Below are positions 38,695 through 51,595 of a stretch of DNA of 64,000 nt, one piece after another; position 1 is the stretch's first letter; each line of letters starts with the position of its first letter. The notes beneath the pieces were generated by a model, which saw nothing but the letters and a program-made list of their open reading frames with translations, was not told where the DNA came from and did not search any database. The DNA comes from Phallus indusiatus (Eukaryota; Basidiomycota; Agaricomycetes; Phallales; Phallaceae): positions 1-64,000 of the forward strand of contig JAQFWX010000092.1 of NCBI GenBank assembly GCA_027605045.1, written 5' to 3'. A program made the position numbers and the translations under genes.

Positions 38695-41238
38695 TCAAGT
38701 TTTTAAACACAAGAACGCAAGCCCTCTCCTCGCCTTGGCAGTCTCCTCTTCAAGAGCTCTCGCATCGCTCGTTGTCCAACCACCGCCTTCCTTCGAAATA
38801 TCCTCGGCCGTTTTCCCCGCTCGAATATCATTCTCAAATTTACTTTTGCGCTGATTTAGACTGGCCATAGTACGCGGGTCAGAGTGCCCGCTAAATATGA
38901 TAAGCGCCGTCCGTGGCGGAAGAGCATCGTGTAAAGCTTTCAGACGCCTGTCGAGCGTTGAGAGTGTTTGGTCCATGTCGATAACGGGTGACTGTGTTTG
39001 TTCAGCTTGTCGTTGTTGTGATTTAGAGGACCCTGACAAATTGAATAAAAAACGTTTTCGTGCAAATCAGTAAATCCCCCTGAGAGTTTACGTACATCCA
39101 AGAGCTTCCGACAACTCCATAAACCGGCCGAATATAAATTGGCACTGTCCTATACATTCAATCATCCCATTCACCACATCTTGGTCTGATTTACACGCGA
39201 TAGCAATCGTGGCTTTTGCACCGTGCCATGTAGACGGATTTCCATAGTCGACTACAGCGGTCTTGACACCACCCGAAGCACCCGTAGTTGCACGCCCTAA
39301 TCGCTCAAGGATCGATTCTTGATCCAGTTTAAACTCGCCATAACCAGGTCCTGTGCAAAAAAAAACAGAATCTTAGTCTCTCAACAGATCCAGTTACAGA
39401 TAACAATAAACATTACCATGAAAGTTTCTTTTTGACCAACTCCAAACACGCTCTCGCATCTTCTTCAGGGTTATGTCCACCTACTCCGTGGTTTTGAATA
39501 TCCCTGTTGCACCACTTTTTCGTCAACCACGCCAACCCCGGTTTTAGTGGTGGCCCTCTAGGATGGTGATACAACAACGCCGTGTCAATGTACCGCGGAT
39601 GAGCCAGTTTGAGTGCTCTCAAATCTTGCTCTAACGAATGACCCACGAGAATAGTGCGTGATGTCAATATTCGGAGTAGACTTGCTTGAACTAGAGGAAG
39701 GGTTGTTGTGACTGTTGAGATGTTCGGCGGTTATACCTGAAAAGCTGAACCAAACCGGCTTTAAGTTCAAAGGTTAAATACAGGAATTTGGGGGGGGAGA
39801 GAGAAACACACCGAGTTAGATAATCAAGGATAGGCTTGACAGGCTTGACAAGCTCATCAAGCAAAACCTTTTCGGTATGATAATCTACAACGCAAACTCT
39901 TGTAAGCTCCTTCCCATCTTCTGTCTGACACTGTAAAACCAATGAAGCATGAAGGACATTTAGGACCCTCCGACTTACAAAGCACGTACCATCTCGCAAT
40001 CGAGCACGAACACATCCGGAATCTCATCTTCCTCTCCCGCTTCTTCCCCACCTGCCTTTTCCATTTTCTCTTCTACTTCCGGACTCTCCACCCAACCAGC
40101 CTCAAGCCGAACTTGAACCCGCACCCCAACATCAGCCATATAACTCGGAACTGGATATTCGTGTAAACACATCTCCTCCACACTTAACACGAAAGGTGAT
40201 GGATCCTTTTTCCCACTCCCGCTCCGCACAGTTTTACGCTCTTCCTCAGCGCGTGCGAGAACCCTTCGTTTCTTTTCTTCAGCACTGACGGGACCCATGA
40301 AGAATGAGCCGAGAACGCTGTGCATTTTTGTGGGTTCTCCGGGTGCGCGGGTGGGAAGTGCGTGCATGAACGTTTGTGATATGGTTTGTGATATGAAAGG
40401 AATTGGACATTGCGGAAGAGGAGGGGAGGAGGGCAATGTGGAAGGACCTGCGTTTGGAATAGCGATTGGGAGGTGCGGATTGACGGTTGGATTTGTTGGA
40501 AGGGGAGGAATATTGAGAAGTGAATTGGTTAAACCGGGTATTTGCAGTGCTACGACCTTTCCAATCGAGGCGCGGTTCTTGGGGATAGTGTGATTAGATG
40601 CGATAGCGGTTACAGACGCGAACAATTATTCACCTCAACTTGTAACCACGGTTGAGCGGGCCCGTTGACAATCAAATGAATAATAAGTTCTCGTAAATCC
40701 TGTGTGGAATAGAGAACCACTTTTAGATTGTTGAAACTAGGAAGAAAACCACGAAAGTAAGAAGTACCGAAATGTTTACGGGTTCTTTTTTAGCACTTAT
40801 ACCCTTGATGGAGTAACTGACCGAGGTGGGTTATTCTGTAAACAACGCAAGCTCGTAAAATGAAATGTAACCACACGCCTTACTTGACATACATACCGAC
40901 ATTTTCAACTCCAGATTCCTAACCTTTTTCATCTTTCTCTTCTCGACTTTCTTCCAATCATGCGTGCCATTCGCATCCCTATCTGCATCAGTAATTTTTG
41001 CAGGTGACATATCGTCAACGATGATCGCTTCTGAAGCATTTTCAGATTGCAGAATATGGTCTGTACCAAAACCGGATATCGAATTTGGACTGGAGTCCAA
41101 GTGCTGATATCGATTTTGATGCTGATGTAACTCCATTTCCTTACCGACCTCTGCGTCATCCAACCGTGGTTTCTTCGTTGCTCGCGGTGATGCACTCGTA
41201 GTTCGCTTCATAATCAGCTTCTTCTTTTTGTTTTCCAA
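38695..41238 (-). CDS. DEDDh RNA exonuclease, REXO/REX type
   Basis: 3'-5' exoribonuclease acting on structured RNA ends. The N-terminus is basic and nuclear-like (KKKKLIMKRTTSAS or MKRTTSASPRATKKPR, with ATGs at 41238 and 41211). A middle region (GKVVALQIPGLTNSLLNI; KKRRVLARAEEERK) leads into the catalytic domain. ExoI is VFVLDCEMVRA, followed by LTRVCVVDYHTEKVLLDEL; next is FSGITAEHLN. ExoII is ILVGHSLEQDLRALKLAH and ExoIII is VGGHNPEEDARACLELVKKK, so the DEDDh residues D, E, D, H and D are all present. A C-terminal extension (FDKLDQ-type, then MDQTLSTLDRRLKALHDALP) contains an ALIIFSGHSDPRTMA strand, as in fungal homologues. Whether it corresponds to Rex1 or Rex3 cannot be decided here. 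Confidence 0.88.
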
Positions 41239-42086
41239 GTGATCAACGTTTCCGGCACCGTGGTGTTGTTACTACGACTGAAAGAGGCCTTCGCGACACA
41301 CCAATTTTATATACGGTAAAAAGAGGAGGAGGGGAAAAAGGGTGTCTATACCACGTCTGACTACACATCAACAACGGATAGCAGGTGAGGGATAAAATAA
41401 CTTGAATGACTTGAATGAGCTTTTGGTTGCAGTCTTCCTAGCGTATTCCGTACGCGGCGAAAATCAATAGGAGAATTCCGATTAGGCTTAGCGCTTTAGA
41501 AATTTACTTAGAAAAAGTTCTCTTCAAAGCTTTGCATTAAATGCTCGCACAAACTCTCCACGTCTGGTGATATTTGCTTCCATGTAAGTTACGTTTTATT
41601 TTATTTTGATTTATCGTTAAAAAAAATATAAGAGAGGGGGGGGACAGGGTTGAGCAGGCCTATAATACATAAGTAATCCGGGCGAAGATTGCAATCGGCT
41701 TCGAGTACTAGTCTAAAGTGCAGTATTCACTGTTTTGGCCCACCTTAAGAGGTGAAAATCATCCAGTCATTCAACCACCCGTCCGTTACCTTTTCATGCC
41801 ATGCTTGGCCGGAACAGGAAATAATCGTGGTCAGCTGATGAGCCCACAAGCCAAATCCGGCAACACGCAATACGTATTGATTCCCAAAAAGAATGGAAAT
41901 CAGATATTTTTCACGAATAGAGTAAGATAAATTTGTATGTAATTATTCATCTTGCAATAAATAATAGTAAAATAAACGTCATAAACATTAACAACACCAG
42001 GAAGACAACAAAAAACGGAGTGCGAATCGTACCATTTCGACCGCCCCTAAATTTGGCTAAAAGCGAGGTTCAAGACTGCCATTGCC
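41239..42086. other. Exonuclease promoter / 3' flank of the secreted-protein gene
   Basis: 850 bp with no supported gene. Short plus-strand ORFs at 41718-42133 have no protein character. Confidence 0.4.
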
Positions 42087-43056
42087 TCATTCGTCTGATT
42101 TTTCACCCGGCTTATCACATCCTACACGCATGACTGTGAGTGTCTGATATTCCTTAGGAACAAAAACAAAGACATACGCTGGGGAAATTGGCTTGCATGG
42201 CCATTATGAAATTCTGTAAAACATCAAAAAATCACCAGTAGTGATAATAAATATATATATATTCGCAAACTAAACTATCTTACCCCAACGCTGTTTTTGT
42301 ATGGCGATAACACTTGTTCAAGGCTGATATCAAATGGTGAATCGAGAGGGAAGGGGTAGGTAATGTTTTGGGCACGTATAGCATCGATGTCAGCCTGTTT
42401 GCTGACCAGCTCCTCACCGGGAATGCCCAATTCACTTATGAACGTTTCGAGGAAGATAATGAACTGTTTATCATCAGAATTAATTTGAGTAGGAGATGGC
42501 ATCATCTTTGTTGACAATAAGCTCAATTTGTTTTAAATATCGGGATACACATTAGAAACTCACAGTGATGTTATTTGTTAGCTATTTGTCGGTAATATAA
42601 GACACGGTTCTCGACAAACGAGAGTAATAGAAGGGAATGGTTCTTACTAAATCCAACTGTTGTGAGACGGTGATGAAACCAAGGAATACTGCCTGGAACA
42701 TAATATAGAAGCTGAGACTGCACGAAATAATTTGACTTGATCAGTGACTTACTTCAGCCTGGTCAGTTAAATTGGCATCGGAGGTAAGTCCAATAATATG
42801 GTTGGCGAGGGGTACCTGATCCGGATGAAGAGTGAAAGAGGAGAAATAAATTCAGTCAATGTGCAGGAGGGAGAGTAATACAGACATAAGTAAGATAAGT
42901 AAGACTTACAACATTCACAGCAATTGGGTTAATCATATTTCTAAGATCCGTATTCACGTCCCGCCGAAAATGAACAATCGACTCAAAGGAAGCTGCCAAT
43001 ATAGTGGTGGCCAAAGTCATCCCGAGAAAAATAGAGGGGACCTTGAAAGACTGCAT
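42087..43056 (-). CDS. Small secreted protein, possibly HsbA-like
   Basis: Exons complement(join(42087..42143,42178..42213,42284..42505,42648..42692,42753..42815,42910..43056)), 189 aa. Every intron falls in phase 0. The N-terminus MQSFKVPSIFLGMTLATTIL is a clear signal peptide with a hydrophobic core. The mature part is helical and polar (RRDVNTDLRNMINPIAVNVV, NHIIGLTSDANLTDQAEAVF, FISELGIPGEELVSKQADID). The first 60 mature residues recall the repeated helical pattern of hydrophobic-surface-binding HsbA proteins, but I cannot confirm the family. There is only one late cysteine (RVGCDKPG). Exon 4's start and the last two exons are less certain. Confidence 0.55.
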
Positions 43057-43968
43057 TGCGATGTTTGAATTTAAATGAACGAGGTAAATTGAGAGAATAA
43101 GTATAAGATATGATAGTAAGCTTGGGGAAAAAACGACCACTGACCTGATTCAGTTTATAAAAGGCCTGAGGTCCGGAGTGAAGGTCCCGAAGAAGCATAC
43201 ACGTCGGGGTCAGGCCTCCGTTCAAACAGCAGGAAGGCAGTGCCGGTTTGTTGCTAGGGCCGCCTTGAGGGCGGATCCCTGCACCAGGGGAAAGGCCAAA
43301 ATCACAGGAAGACAAAACCAAGAAAAAATAATCGCAAGCGCATTATTGTAGAAAAAGGAGACATTTATAAAATAATGGAAAAAGATCAGCGCGTAGGCGG
43401 TGATCCCTACATCAGGGGAAAGGCCAAAGATTGATCACATGAAGAAGGAAAATTGCTAGCATATTATTGCACAAAGATTCAGAGACATTTTCTGATTTAG
43501 TCGTTGAGAGTTTGGATCTATGACGGCTATTGACTTCACGTTTGCAACAATGTTCATAAAAACACAATTTAGTAAGAAGAAACTGTTCGGCACCGGGTAG
43601 ATTCCAAACTCAGATTCGGTTCCAAATTTCACCCCCAGACATGGTAAAGCGTCAACATTTTCTTCAACTGATTATCCAGGACGCCAGAGATGTAACATCA
43701 ATCTTTCAACAAAATGCAAGAAAGAAGTGTTTTTCTTTTCTTCTCAAATGGAGCATTGGAGATATGCATCTGTCCCGAAAAATCGCGTGACTTTTTAAGA
43801 TGCACATCACAAATAAATTACAGTTCATTATTTGCCAAAACCCGAACAATCATTACTTTTGTTTTTATAATTCGAAGTAGCGATTCGAGTACAGCCACAC
43901 TATTATGCGAAAGAACACAGAGAATACCAAGACTTTATAGCTTCTATTAGGCAATTAATTCTTGATAT
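43057..43968. promoter_or_regulatory. Promoter of the secreted-protein gene with a duplicated segment
   Basis: 912 bp upstream of the secreted-protein ATG and downstream of Rpn13. Contains two imperfect direct copies of a roughly 95-bp segment (43269-43365 and 43395-43495). Nothing else is supported. Confidence 0.45.
43269..43495. repeat. Imperfect direct repeat (two ~95-bp copies)
   Basis: Copy 1 begins GCGGATCCCTGCACCAGGGG at 43271. Copy 2 begins GGCGGTGATCCCTACATCAG at 43397. Both continue AGGGGAAAGGCCAAA, then a diverged stretch, then a shared ATTATTG(T/C)A and GAGACATTT. Spacing between copy starts is about 126 bp. Confidence 0.7.
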
Positions 43969-45173
43969 TCAGTCAGTCTCCATAGTGTCGGAATCCCCAC
44001 GGGCTTTTCGTTCTGCTTGGTCTTTGATCGCATTCAAAAAAGCACGGACGCCTGTTCCAGCTTCTTCAGGAAGACCCAAGCCTCGGACAAGACCTCCAAG
44101 CAACCCTGTAGCAAGGGCTTGATCGAGTGAACGTACGGCAGAATGGAATTGGGGCGATTCAATGATACGTTGCACAACTTCGGCAGAAGGTGGTACAGGC
44201 AGGTCAGGGGGTAAATGAGGAAATATGGCCTGTAGAAGTTCAGGAGAGGAAAAAACCGGCGCGAGGTTCGTTGGTGTGAGTACATCCGCGAGAGACAGTT
44301 CTGAGAAATGAATTGTTTCAGAAAAACAAAGGGTCGTGACTTCTGTATTGATTTCACGTCAATTTTACCTGGTGCTTGGGGTGTCTGTTCTACACCCGCA
44401 ATACCCGCATCCGAACCCATTCTCAAAAGCATATTCCGGATTTGTGCTAGCTGTTCCGGCGTCGGTCTCGGCTGCTGTGATGACGATGGTGCACTAGGTT
44501 GAGTGAAAGAGATCTGTCATATGAAATCTTTCATTTATTGAAACGAGCGATGTACGTACGCCGACGTGGATGCTTGAGGAGCCAGGGACGTAGAAGACAA
44601 TTCCCATTCCGGTGTGTACGAGGGATCCTGAAGCAAACGATTTACATTATTCATGATGTTGTTATCTTGGTTTGTAGATCCATCCTATTTAGAGTTCAGT
44701 GAGCGTAAGCACTGAGAGAGACTAAGTACATACCTGAAGCCAATACTATGTATATATTGATTAAAAAGGGCGAGTGAACACAACAATGAATTAGTATAGT
44801 AGCAAGATATGAAGAAAACGTGCATGTGCACTCACAAAGTGGCGTTGATTGGATGACGTAAACTTCAAAACATACGTACGCCCCGAAGAGGATTGAGAGA
44901 CCTTTTCAAAAGATGCTTCGTGGGGAAATATAATCAAATCCTATGCACATCCAAGAACGAAATTAGATAAAAGAAATCACAGAAGATGAAGAAAAAGAAC
45001 AGACGAACGTCTTCTACGGTGCTTGTTGTACGATCCATCCACTGGAAATGCAATAGTCCATCTTCCGCGACCAAAAGTTGGAGTTTTCCCTTTGTAGGCT
45101 GAGGATCTACCCAGTTCGTGTCTCCTCGTCGCTGTAAGCGACCAGCCTTGAATGCTACTAAAGGACTAGCCAT
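43969..45173 (-). CDS. RPN13: 26S proteasome ubiquitin receptor Rpn13
   Basis: Proteasome subunit that binds ubiquitin through its Pru domain and recruits the UCH37-type deubiquitinase where present. The start MASPLVAFKAGRLQRRG is chosen over an upstream in-frame ATG (45209) because it begins the Pru domain. Pru motifs: KGKLQLLVAEDGLLHFQWMD, DLIIFPHEASFEKV, GRTYVLKFTSSNQRHFFWLQ. A Ser/Gln-rich linker follows (PSAPSSSQQPRPTPEQLAQI). The C-terminal DEUBAD helical domain reads LSLADVLTPTNLAPVFSSPE, HLPPDLPVPPSAEVVQRIIE, QFHSAVRSLDQALATGLLGG, and ends SDTMETD. Both functional domains are present. Confidence 0.95.
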
Positions 45174-45411
45174 GTAAGAAGTCTCAGCTCGGTGATGTGG
45201 TATGTACACGCGTACGCGAGTGTCGTGCGAGCGCTCAAGCGCTCGTCCATTGGCATTCGCGAACTGTCCAGCTCGTCACAGGGCTTTGTCCGAAAAAAGA
45301 ACGATAGAATTATTTATTGAAGGGTTGTTGTATTATAAGAACAGATCTAATTCTAACAAGAAAAGTTGTGAATTTTGAAAAATCAGATAACAATATCCCA
45401 GTAGTCATCAA

Positions 45412-48363
45412 TTAGAGATTTGTTCTCAAATTCTCAACTTTAATCGGACCTTGCTTGTACAGCTTCTCAATTTCTAGTTTATACATCTCGAACGCCTCAC
45501 GTCTTGAAAATAATGTCAGGAAGCCTTGATTTCACATTAATTAGAGGAATACCTTTTGATTTTGAAAGTTGGTGTCAGAGTATCGTTCTCAACGCTAAAT
45601 TGCTTGGTGGTGATATGTATATTACGAACCCTCTCATAACCTTTTAGACCAACGGAATTCGCATGCTTGTTAAGTTCCTTCAGTACAATTGATTTGACAC
45701 TCGGATTGTTTGCTGCTTGGTCTATTTGCGCCGATTGATCGACATCAACATGCATAGGCTTCAAAACGTCCAGGATCAGTTTTGCCAAGTACTCAACCTC
45801 AAATACAACGACCGCAACCAAATAGCCCTTCAGAGATTTGGCTGACAACCGGGAGTGCGCTGTAAGAACTTTGAATATTATCCAAGGCCACGAACTCGCT
45901 CTGAGATAGTTTTAGGATATTCTAGCAGGATTTTTAATTTCTTCTTATTTATTGAAAAGGAACATGAAACAAACACCGAGGCGGTCTATGATTCTAACCC
46001 GACCACATGAATCAATCTTAGCCACATCCCGTGTGTGGAACCAGCCGTCGATGTCAATACTTTTAGCAGTGGCTTCGGGATCTAAATATTCACGTCGTTA
46101 CTTATGGAACGATATTTTTTTTTTCGAAAAAAAAACACACCTTTATAATAACCTTGGGTGACAGCCCCTCCACGAACACATAGCTCTCCACGAGGGTTGG
46201 GTTTATCGTCGCTGGTGTACCTCATTGAAGGCACATCGACAAGTTTGATTTCGCATATTGGGTTGGGAGGTCCTACGGTGCCTGAGGCATTTGGATCTCC
46301 TGGGAGGGTGAGATTCAAGGCGCAAGTGGTCTCCGTTGCAGCATAACTGCCATTCATTCATCATAATCAATTGGAAGTTCTCCCATGGACCGTAAGTAGT
46401 ATGCCATAATACTCACCCTAGAATCCCAATAACATGAGTCAATTTCACTTGCGACATGCATATATATATATACCTTCATAAAATTTGCACGCAAAAGCGA
46501 TTTTTATGAAATCAACACAGTCAGCTGCGACTGGCGCGGAGCCGCAAATTATTTGACGGACTTTTCCTCCCAGAATGACTTGTATCTATGAAATACCTTA
46601 TCGATATTTACGATAGTCATATAAGTTGATATACTAACCTTTTTGAATACAAGCGTATCCCATATGGAATGTTTGACTTCTCCCGTTGTACGTTAAGCTT
46701 CTCTGAAACGGCTCTACGAAAAATGAATCCTAGTCGAATTGACGAATTTGTCTATGAAAAAAAAAGAAGACAAGAACCTTTGGAACCGGGAACATTTGCG
46801 GCAGAGTGAGCAGACACGTAAATTCTTTGTAATATGCGGGGCACGACTGCCATGACAGTAGGTTGGAGTATTTGTGCGTCTTCAAAAAGGCGTCGCGGAT
46901 CGCCTGTGAAATAGCCCACAGATATTCCATGCATAATCATGGACATCTCTAAACATCTCTACGCAACAGAGATAAGTAGAACTGTGGCTAAATCATAGTG
47001 AAAAAGAAGAGACCCCATATATGTGTCCTAATGGCAGGTAAGACAAAAACCTTCCTGGGTATGACAGGTAGGGGATCCCCCGGGCAGCGACTAAAACAAG
47101 GTTTCCATGGCTTATAAGGGTACCTTTCAGGTTAATTAGCAAAAATGTAACTTGGATGAATTGACGGGGTACCCTTAGGATGTCCTGTTGATCCCTGCGA
47201 TTCCAGAATCTGAGTTTCAGTTTCCGAGAACTCACAACAGTAGTGAACTTCGAACTTACGGAGGTGAAACAAACGGTGTATATTTGATTTGGCGTAGGGG
47301 GTGTCTGTTGGTGTGGATTGGCAGCTCCTAAGAATTCAACTGAAATAGGGGTAAAGTCGGCTACGTTCTCTCTTGTCAGTGTGAACAATCACAGACCTAC
47401 ATTGTGATAGAGTGAAAAATTCAATGTTACACTGTTTTGCTCGCGTAACGGCAGAGCAAAGACTGTCCTCTGGTAATTCGTCCAGGGAAACGACAATTTT
47501 GAGGAACTCGAGTTGGTGCTTGATCCTGAAAAGCGTAAAAATGTAAGAAGCCGAAGCAAATACTATGCTGGTTTCTGAATTGCTACAGCTTAGGGGTAAA
47601 CGTTTAATGACTATTTGGTTCTGCGCAAAAGAAAAATAAGCATACATAAATGCTATCAGCCTATTCAGTCATTAGTGTTCGAGATAGAAGGTGTAAAACG
47701 TACCAACTGAATCATCGTTGGAAGTATCGTACAAGGCCACTGATACTTTAGCATAAGCTTGAACGGCCAGGTCAATTAGTTGCCACTCTGTATTTATGGA
47801 TAGGCTAAAATTTACACAGAATAAAAAAAAATGATCGAGCTTACCAGGTCGGTTTATACTCTATATCCCTACACAAGGGGGTTTCGGGTCGCCTCCTGCT
47901 CGACTTGTTTGCCATAGAAATTCCAAAGCACTTCCAATGTGATTTCGACGTCGTGCAACTTCAAGATATGTCATCCAAGTATACGAGTCGTCGTATTTAA
48001 GTGTATTGACCGAAAGGAGCTTTCTTACACCGAAGCAGGGGTTGTCTGGCTCCCGTGCAAGCGTGGTCTCGAATACTTCTACGAGAGTCTTTGGAACACC
48101 CTCCGTGTTAATATCAACCAGATCAGGATATGCCGCTGAGAGTATGGTTAAATTTTCGCAAAGATCAAGACTTCTGTGTGACAACTTACCATTCCTATAT
48201 ACAGCTTCAACAGAATAAAAAAGACAGTTGCGCGTGAAAAACTTCCTATCTCGCAAATCATTCGAGGGGTCATACCAGTTGCACCAGGTCTTTTCGTTCC
48301 GGGAACTTGGATAGACTGTTTGGAATAGTTGTAATCGCGGGGTTTATTTTTAACAGTTTCCAT
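45412..48363 (-). CDS. Long-chain fatty acyl-CoA synthetase
   Basis: AMP-forming ligase activating fatty acids for beta-oxidation or lipid synthesis. Start METVKNKPRDYNYSKQS (another ATG five codons up). Motifs: HYRNGKLSHRS, LARGEPDNPCFG-type opening (LAREPDNPCFGVR), YTWMTYLEVARRRNHIGSAL, and the AMP-binding P-loop GSTGHPKGTLISHGNL split by an intron. Also FLSYLPLGHIYG, GSYAATETTCALNLTLPGDP, GELCVRGGAVTQGYYK, and the adenylate-binding GWFHTRDVAKIDS. The C-terminus is FEMYKLEIEKLYKQG, ending LRTNL with no PTS1. More than ten introns. Long-chain specificity is inferred from overall similarity to the FAA group. Confidence 0.9.
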
Positions 48364-48821
48364 GAGTTCAAGTAACACAGATGATAGAAGTTATGGACGA
48401 CGAAGTGAGCTGGCGGGTTCAGAGGCTAGTACATATATATACCCTCGATGGTCAGAGCCATAGCGTTTGCAGATTATCACCTTCATTTCTAATGAGATTC
48501 TGGTTCTATTTGTTGAACCTGCTCAGGAACAGCGCGATTCATACGTGTGTCAAGTATCGCAGGGTTCGGATAGACTGATTCCATTATTATGAATGCCGGA
48601 TTAGCAAACTGGCTGAAATTATATCTGTAGCGATTAGGCATTAGAACGTGCTTTATGCAGTCTACTGTTACCGAATTCGTGAGATAGTCATGGTCGAAGA
48701 ACAGTTCAGTCTCGTAGATTCAATGACCGCTCAGACCTCCGCAAGTTTTCGCGTCCTAACATCGAACATGGGTAGGTATGTATAATTAAACAAGGTATTA
48801 GTAGTGCTTGGTTATTACATC
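48364..48821. other. Acyl-CoA synthetase promoter
   Basis: 458 bp between the synthetase start and the CorA-like stop. No gene seen. Confidence 0.4.
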
Positions 48822-50908
48822 TTATAATTTATATCTCCTTTGCATCATATCGGTCAGATCCTTTACACGCACGAAAGGCCATAACCAACGAGCCCAAAGT
48901 GTAGGTGTCTCGTTCTCATTCTTGACATGCCACCTCTCGTGCAGGGCAACCATAACCCATATCGTGACAAGTGTCAAAGGAACCGCTGTTGCGACGTAGT
49001 TTGGGATAGTACCGTACGTACTATCGCTTAAAACGTCAAGGTTCATTCCGAAGACCGTCTGTTATACAATGTGTGGATAAGACAACTAAACTTCAAGCAA
49101 ACCAAAGGACAACTCACTGCAGCGAATGACGCTGGTAGAAAGATCATTGTCAAGTACGAGATTTGTTTCATAGCAGCGCTATCCCTGAGAGCAGCTTCGG
49201 ATAAATTTTGTGTGTGTCGACTGAAGGCCTATGAAACTACGTGTCAGCCTCCGACTGTCGGTGCAGCGAGTTTGAAGAGCCTGTTACCAAGTCCATAACA
49301 TTCTGCAGTCGCTTTTCTTGCATTTCTCGACTCATCTCAAGTCGTCCGATCTCCGCTAACAAGGTATTGCATTCCCTTTGCAGAAGCTTCTTAGATATTT
49401 CTTTTGTAGCTTCGTCATAAGTATCCAAGCATGGATTATAAGTATCCCGAATGAACGTTATAGCATTTTTGAAATCCTCCAAAAGGGAAATATAGTACAG
49501 CGCATGGGCTCGGATCTTGTGCAGTGACTGAGTGAACTCGATGTTCTGCGTCCTTAGTACACTGATCTCCTAATGTCGAGGATGGTATCAGTGGGATCAT
49601 CAGGACGAGCAGAAGGAAATTCTTACAAGCTCTCCAATATATTTCCAAAGCGCTGCTAATGACTCATCCCACCCATAAAGAGGATACCAAAACATTGAAA
49701 GTAAAACCAGAGTTGGATCAGGAGACTGTGTGAAGATCTTCTGCCAGTAAACACTTTTCCCAGCTAAGGCTACTCGTTTATGCAATAGTTCAGCGGATGT
49801 CGAGCTATGGGGTGCATGGTATGATATCAGAGTGCTGCTATTCTGGTCTCTGACCATATGAATGGCTAGAAGTTCTAGTAGAAGCGTTTCTTGCGGCTGA
49901 GTGTCCGGGTCCCCTTTAATTTGATGTTAGCGAGCAAGGAAAAGATTTGGTTCAAGAGGACCAGTACCTCGACGTAACACTAAAGCTCTTTGCGTTCCAA
50001 CACTTTCACCATCTACAAATCCGCCTCAGCCAGGCTCCGAGAGTACGATTATGCCAGAGCTTACAGAATGATCTTCTTGAATGTGTGGTTGTGCGTGGGG
50101 GGATAACTTTGCCTCGAATAAAAGGTAAAGTTATTGTAATATCTTTTTTTGATGATTATGGATCAATTCGACAAGAAAGACCTATACGACTCACGATCTC
50201 CAACACCCGGCTGTTCGTCTTCCTGATATCTGCTCGGAATCCAATTCAAGGATGAAGAAAAGAAAAATGGCTCAATGCGATATCTGCGATTTTTACATAC
50301 CATCCATCAGTTAGATATACTATGAACGAGTTTTAGAACTTACTTTGTTCCTAACATTTGCATTACAGGAAGTGACAGGTTTTCCATGAATAGAGCTCTG
50401 ACTCGAGTGTTTGAAGGACGCTGGCAAAAGAATACGTCAGAAAAAGTCGTAGAAATTCACACAACCTGAACATAATGTCTACCTGTACTGCCATAAAATT
50501 GACCTGATCTTCTTTACTATAACTGGAAACAGTTACACGACCAGTATCAGAGAAACCACCATCCTTTCCGACGTCAACGTAATAAATCGTGCAGCTGGGA
50601 GAAATATACGACAAATCTTTGATGCGACTTTGTTTTACTTGTGGTGGCAACCAGTTACCGAACAAAGATTGGGGATAATGGATCCAACACTCTTCGCCAC
50701 ATGGTTGACCGGATTCATGAGGGCAAAATTCCTGACCACTATAAGAAAGGGATAAAGATAGGGTGCGCTCTTTGTTGTAATTAATGTCGAGCCAAGGCCA
50801 TGGCCCAGAGGGACTTCCATGTCTTCTCGCCGGTGCTGGTACATTGGGAGGTAACTCTGCCTCGGAAGGAGGATCCAACGGTATGCCGAATTCGTACGTC
50901 TTGGACAT
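48822..50908 (-). CDS. CorA-like membrane protein
   Basis: Start MSKTYEFGIPLDPPSEAELP. The N-terminal cytosolic domain carries LSYSGQEFCPHESGQPCGEE and VSSYSKEDQVNFMAVQV. The middle region includes LLHKRVALAGKSVYWQKIFT and WYPLYGWDESLAALWKYIGE, followed by a long helix (KNAITFIRDTYNPCLDTYDE; LLAEIGRLEMSREMQEKRLQ). Near the end, a first TM helix runs into FGMNL, the GMN signature of CorA Mg2+ channels, followed by a second helix (VATAVPLTLVTIWVMVALHE). The large divergent N-terminus is typical of mushroom CorA-like paralogues. Magnesium transport is therefore only a family-based guess. Confidence 0.75.
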
Positions 50909-51595
50909 AGTAATGTTTGAGAGTAAAGAGGAATAACATGTCCATTGCTTTTTCATTTATTATACCAATCTTCGTCGCAACAATCATTCTGACAGCGCTA
51001 GAACCGCGGTTTGGAGCACTGACTAGGCTTCCCATTTGGGGCGAAAAATCGTGTTTAATGACTGTATCCAGCGCCAGGCGTCTCCACTTGGCACGATTAA
51101 CGATGGATGTAGAATGGATATTTGAATTAAATAAAGCCGGAGTCAGCGCGAGAATTGTTTTTAAACTTTAAACTTCGATATCATGGGGGATGTATGCTCC
51201 GATAGCTCACTGAAGCCCCCTAACAATATCAGAGGTCGCTCCGCTATTTACGTTTAACTTTCTTCGATATGATATCATAACCGTTACAACATTTGTTATA
51301 GTGACCTGTAAATAACATGTTTTAGCAACGTATTCAAATATGTCTACACTGTCCTTTGAAAATAAAACTATGTGATAATTGAGACTTACCGGTTCAACTA
51401 AGGCGAAACCACCGGCACCGCAAGGACGAAGAAGCCATGAGATCTGGCTCCATCAGGTTTGGGCCATACTGAGGGACGGGAGGCAACGAATTAGAATGCA
51501 CAGGTTAGTAGGGTGATACTCCTCTCGTTACCGTCACAGTAATAACGTAAGCAACTACGTCTCGCTTATTAAGCTTAATCCTTTACCTTTCAACA
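50909..51595. promoter_or_regulatory. Bidirectional promoter, CorA-like / Sas10
   Basis: 687 bp between divergent starts. Small ORFs here are not supported. No distinct motif was identified. Confidence 0.4.

Noticed and set aside
42248..42264. Short (TA)n run
   Set aside because: Ordinary microsatellite inside an intron of the secreted-protein gene.
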